From: an uncultured Saprospiraceae bacterium
GTDB lineage: Bacteria > Bacteroidota > Bacteroidia > Chitinophagales > Saprospiraceae
NCBI GenBank assembly: GCA_937981555.1
Contig: CALJOK010000017.1
Coordinates: 124,001 to 188,000, forward strand
Length of the DNA stretch: 64,000 nt
Direction of reading: 5' to 3'
Shown: positions 61,300-64,000 of the stretch, piece by piece
Layout of the letters: each line of letters begins with the position of its first letter
Position numbering within the stretch: the stretch's first letter is position 1
Notes under the pieces: model-generated
Seen by the model: the letters and a program-made list of their open reading frames with translations, nothing else
Databases searched by the model: none
What the model was told of the DNA's origin: nothing
Program-made: the position numbers and the translations under genes

Positions 61300-62853
61300 T
61301 TATCTCCAAAACTTAATATTTTCCTCCTCCAATTCTGAAAATCTAGGCAGCGACCTTTCCCAACCAAAAACTTTTTCCATCACTTCAGGAGTAGAGTAGA
61401 TTATCGAAAATTGCTCATGTGGATCAAAGTCATTTTCCCATTTATAAAATTGCCCCAAGCGTTGATCTTGCAAAGCTTCATTGATAAAAAGTATAAAAAA
61501 TGGATCACATTGATTTTTTAATAATTGATCCGTTTTATATTTTTTTCCATTTAGCGTGATTTCTAAGATTCCATTTTCTATATCTTCCTGCCAATCTTCT
61601 AAGACTGGTGTACGCATCATGTTTGGAATTTTATCCATGAAATATTTATATCCTTCATTTTCGTGAGGACAAATTGCCAAGATGAAATAATCGAAGTACC
61701 AAAAAATTCGATCAGGAGCATAGCTAAAATTTGTTTTACCTAAATGTCTTCCTTGCTCAATTTCTTCCTCAGAATAATTTTGCAGCAAACCCACATTTTT
61801 CATATTATCCACTAAATCATCAATCTCTTTTTCCGTAAATTTAAATTCATTTGGATCTCTGTTGTTATTGCATGTCCAAGTTAATTGACCATGTTTTTGA
61901 CTTCCAACAACGATGGCAAAAGGACGATCTTCATTATTATAATGATGACCATAATTTTCAGGAGCGTCAGCGATAATATAGAGTCGGTAATCTTTTTCTA
62001 GGTTAGCATAAATTTTATTAAAAATGTCTGGAGCTTGTGAAAATTTCCATTCTTTATCTTGTGCATTAAAATCAGGTTTTCCTTGTCCTTTAAGATATTT
62101 GAAGTTGATATGAGAGCGCAAGGAAATTGGTTTTCCATTATAATTAATTGTAATCATCAAATCCCTATGGTTAATATAATATATCTCTCGTCCATCATCT
62201 CGAATCTCTGTGAATACTTTTCCAAAATTTTCTTTGTCAGGCAAAAAAGAAATGATGTCTTGTAACAATGCAATTACATTTTTTTTTCCATCCTCATTTT
62301 GATAGTCTTGCGGATTAAAATTTTTATGGTAAGTATGATATTTTACAAAATCAAAACTGCTTAATATTTGCTTAGAACTATTTGGAACCGCAGTCAAGAT
62401 GTTTTCTGCCAATCCTTTTTCCATTCGTTTCTTTACGTTTTGAAAATCTTTTTTTCGATGTAGGAACATTTTTGCTTGGCCAAAAACATCAGTAAGTTTT
62501 CTAAAGATAGCTTGTTCGATAAAAGATTGAATTCGCTCTTTTTCATTTTCTGAAATAATATTGGAAGCGATAAGCAGATTGAGGTGGTAAGTTTGTTCAC
62601 TTTGAATTTCTTGAATGATTTTTTGATCAACTCCTGTTTTTGCAAGTGTTATATTTCCTCTGACGTTTTTATCTTCAAAATAATTATTATAGCGTTGATG
62701 TAATTCTCTATCACAAATAAACTGCTGCAATTTTGAAATCAAGCCATTTTCATTATTCGAAAGTGGACGCAATTCTTCGATTTGTTCAGCCGTTAAAACT
62801 CCATCTTGTAGATAGAAATCAAAGTCATATTTATTATAATTGATAAAACTCAT
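61300..62853 (-). CDS. Large protein of unknown function
   Basis: A 517-residue soluble protein that I do not recognise. No signal peptide or membrane segment. Composition is rich in Asn, Asp, Lys, Tyr and Phe. Residues 1-150 look helical; 200-320 alternate strands and loops (YYINHRDLMITINYNGKPISL); 330-440 include a His/Asn-rich part (YGHHYNN at about 302-308, CNNNRDPNEF, FYICPHENEGY-like). Complete start and stop; converges on the small membrane protein gene with only 3 bases between stops. Confidence 0.6.
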   Translation of the reverse strand: MSFINYNKYDFDFYLQDGVLTAEQIEELRPLSNNENGLISKLQQFICDRELHQRYNNYFEDKNVRGNITLAKTGVDQKIIQEIQSEQTYHLNLLIASNIISENEKERIQSFIEQAIFRKLTDVFGQAKMFLHRKKDFQNVKKRMEKGLAENILTAVPNSSKQILSSFDFVKYHTYHKNFNPQDYQNEDGKKNVIALLQDIISFLPDKENFGKVFTEIRDDGREIYYINHRDLMITINYNGKPISLRSHINFKYLKGQGKPDFNAQDKEWKFSQAPDIFNKIYANLEKDYRLYIIADAPENYGHHYNNEDRPFAIVVGSQKHGQLTWTCNNNRDPNEFKFTEKEIDDLVDNMKNVGLLQNYSEEEIEQGRHLGKTNFSYAPDRIFWYFDYFILAICPHENEGYKYFMDKIPNMMRTPVLEDWQEDIENGILEITLNGKKYKTDQLLKNQCDPFFILFINEALQDQRLGQFYKWENDFDPHEQFSIIYSTPEVMEKVFGWERSLPRFSELEEENIKFWR

Positions 62854-62955
62854 TTGCTTTTTTTTTGATTAAAAATACAAGATTTTTAGAGATATGGTTA
62901 AAAAATAGAAATAGTAAGGGGCAAAAAAAGAATAAAAAAGCAACTTCTATTTAAA

Positions 62956-62971
62956 TACCTAATATTAGGTA
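62956..62971. promoter_or_regulatory. Perfect palindromic operator candidate upstream of feoA
   Basis: TACCTAATATTAGGTA is a perfect 16-base palindrome; a further half-site TTTAGGTAA lies at 62984-62992. The AGGT/ACCT arms resemble DtxR/IdeR-type metal-repressor sites more than Fur boxes (GATAATNATTATC). It is 170 bases before the feoA start. Confidence 0.5.
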
Positions 62972-63142
62972 CTCAAGGTTATGTTTAGGTAATTTTTTAG
63001 AAACCTTATTTAAGCCTTTGAAAGTATGTAAATTGTGATGTATATTCGCATAATATTTATTTTGACTAAATCCAGATAAGTAATTTTTTTAAAGGAAAAC
63101 CGTTGATTTTATTGAGGTTTCCTAAAACTAAAAGCGGGATAG

Positions 63143-63370
63143 ATGAAATTAAGTGATTTAAAAATAGGACAAAAGAGCATCGTTCAAAATTTTTCTGACT
63201 CTCAAATGGGCGGAAAATTAATGACTATGGGAATGCTTCCTGGTAGTTTAATAGAACTGGTTAGAAAAGCATCTGCTGGGAAAACCTTTTTTATTAAAGT
63301 AAATGGTTTTGGAATGGCAGTAAGGAAAAACGAAGCTGCAAATATATTGTTAGAAGAAGTTGCGAATTAA
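63143..63370 (+). CDS. feoA: FeoA ferrous iron transport accessory protein
   Basis: A 75-residue SH3-like protein that helps the FeoB ferrous-iron channel. The FeoA pattern is complete: MKLSDLKIGQKSIV, MGMLPGSLIELVRKA and the final GMAVRKNEAANILLEE. It is followed after 12 bases by feoB, in the same frame orientation, so the two form the feoAB operon. Predicted iron-dependent control is discussed at the palindrome upstream. Confidence 0.92.
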   Translation: MKLSDLKIGQKSIVQNFSDSQMGGKLMTMGMLPGSLIELVRKASAGKTFFIKVNGFGMAVRKNEAANILLEEVAN

Positions 63371-63382
63371 TAAAATCCTTTC

Positions 63383-64000
63383 ATGCAAAATTTTAAAATT
63401 GCGCTGATTGGCAATCCTAATTGTGGTAAATCTTCCCTCTTCAATCAACTCACCGGCCTACGTCAAAAAGTAGGTAACTTTCACGGCGTTACCGTCGACA
63501 AAAAATCTGGTGTCGCAAATCTTACCGACGACATCAAAGTTAATTTTGTAGATTTCCCTGGTACGTATAGTTTTTATCCAACTTCAATTGATGAACGAAT
63601 TGTGGTCGGCACTTTCGCACGTCCTGAAGCATTGGCTGATTCATGGAAGGAAGGTGAGCAGTATGATTCGATATTATATGTGGCAGATATTACTCAGTTG
63701 GAAAAACATTTATTGCTATTTAGTCAAATTCGAGAATTAGGTATTCCTATGGTTTTGGCTTTGAATATGTCAGATGTTGCAAAGGAATCAGGTCTTGAAA
63801 TGGACGTGGATTTGATTGCTAAAAAATTAAATATTCCTGTTGTACAAGTGAGTGGGAGAACTGGAGAAGGAGTGGACGGACTAAAAAAAGAGCTTGTAAA
63901 TGTAGTGTTAGGAAAATCTGAATTTTCCCAAAATCAATTAAAATATAATTTTTCAAAAGATGAAAAAGCGATTGCTCATGAGCTTCAAGTTGAGTTTGGC
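63383..64000 (+). CDS. feoB: FeoB ferrous iron transporter (3' partial)
   Basis: N-terminal GTPase domain of the inner-membrane Fe(II) transporter; 206 codons are visible and the gene runs off the window end. G1 is GNPNCGKSS (10-18), G2 is the Thr of GVTVD, G3 is DFPGTYS (DxxG), G4 is NMSD and SGRTGEG follows as G5. G3 has Phe where Leu is usual, which is a small change. The frame has no stop to base 64000, and the membrane part is not in view. Confidence 0.92.
   Translation, partial: MQNFKIALIGNPNCGKSSLFNQLTGLRQKVGNFHGVTVDKKSGVANLTDDIKVNFVDFPGTYSFYPTSIDERIVVGTFARPEALADSWKEGEQYDSILYVADITQLEKHLLLFSQIRELGIPMVLALNMSDVAKESGLEMDVDLIAKKLNIPVVQVSGRTGEGVDGLKKELVNVVLGKSEFSQNQLKYNFSKDEKAIAHELQVEFG

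Noticed and set aside
62956-62971. Fur box upstream of feoA
   Set aside because: The palindrome TACCTAATATTAGGTA lacks the GATAAT repeats of Fur sites; a DtxR-type site fits better.

Overview
The window looks like a chromosome segment of a low-GC member of the Bacteroidota, most likely of the Saprospiria or a related marine or activated-sludge group. This is inferred from gene content; no rRNA is present. The reasons are: a PorP/SprF protein, a PorE-like protein and three proteins with C-terminal type IX secretion (T9SS) sorting domains; several lipoproteins with loose Bacteroidota lipoboxes; promoters of the TAnnTTTG type instead of TATAAT; few Shine-Dalgarno sequences; and families typical of the phylum (DUF5916, OMP_b-brl_3 TonB-plug barrels, SprB repeats). 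I found no tRNA, rRNA, insertion sequence, prophage module or CRISPR array.

Layout. 1-4.6 kb: end of a PorP/SprF gene, a small beta-barrel, a divergent peptide deformylase, and a PhyH dioxygenase / VOC / lipoprotein cluster. 4.9-8.7 kb: a secreted FKBP isomerase, an acyltransferase, and the metZ-like/metX methionine pair. 9-15 kb: a TonB-plug barrel, a small barrel, prmC, and a Cys-motif/T9SS hybrid protein. 15.5-24.6 kb: an otsA-otsB fusion, an EamA transporter, small genes, an extended ribosomal protein S16, an unknown 464-residue protein, an EI24/CysZ-like protein and a lipoprotein isoaspartyl peptidase. 24.8-30.2 kb: a T9SS cargo protein, a SAM-riboswitch-controlled trans-sulfuration gene, and a PorE-like envelope protein carrying SPOR-like domains. 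30.3-39.7 kb: tilS, then pgmB - GH65 phosphorylase - His-rich lipoprotein - GH13 lipoprotein, and a secreted M1 peptidase. 39.8-48 kb: a DUF5916 barrel, membrane proteins, an acyl-CoA synthetase and a SUMF1 protein. 48.7-56.8 kb: a large subtilisin-like T9SS cargo with SprB repeats, ADP-ribosylglycohydrolase plus an OmpA lipoprotein, a coiled-coil protein and a DUF3089 hydrolase. 57-64 kb: a C5 DNA methyltransferase with a PD-(D/E)XK-like neighbour, DUF3291, a cyclase, unknown genes, then feoA and the start of feoB behind a perfect 16-bp palindrome.

Working together. pgmB, GH65 and GH13 form a maltodextrin route: GH13 cuts glucans at the envelope, the phosphorylase yields glucose plus beta-glucose 1-phosphate, and PgmB makes glucose 6-phosphate, which the OtsA-OtsB fusion could draw on for trehalose. 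metX/metZ and the riboswitch-controlled PLP enzyme form methionine and cysteine metabolism with two different controls. PorP/SprF, the PorE-like protein and the sorted cargos belong to the T9SS surface export programme.

The most notable observations are the SPOR-for-OmpA swap in the PorE-like protein, the S16-helix-hairpin-helix fusion, the methyltransferase/nuclease-like pair with twin hairpins between them, the cysteine-motif protein that also has a T9SS tail, a structured stretch upstream of the PorE-like gene, four unrelated palindromic repeats each sitting at a convergent gene junction, and a 12-base C tract in front of the SUMF1 gene.
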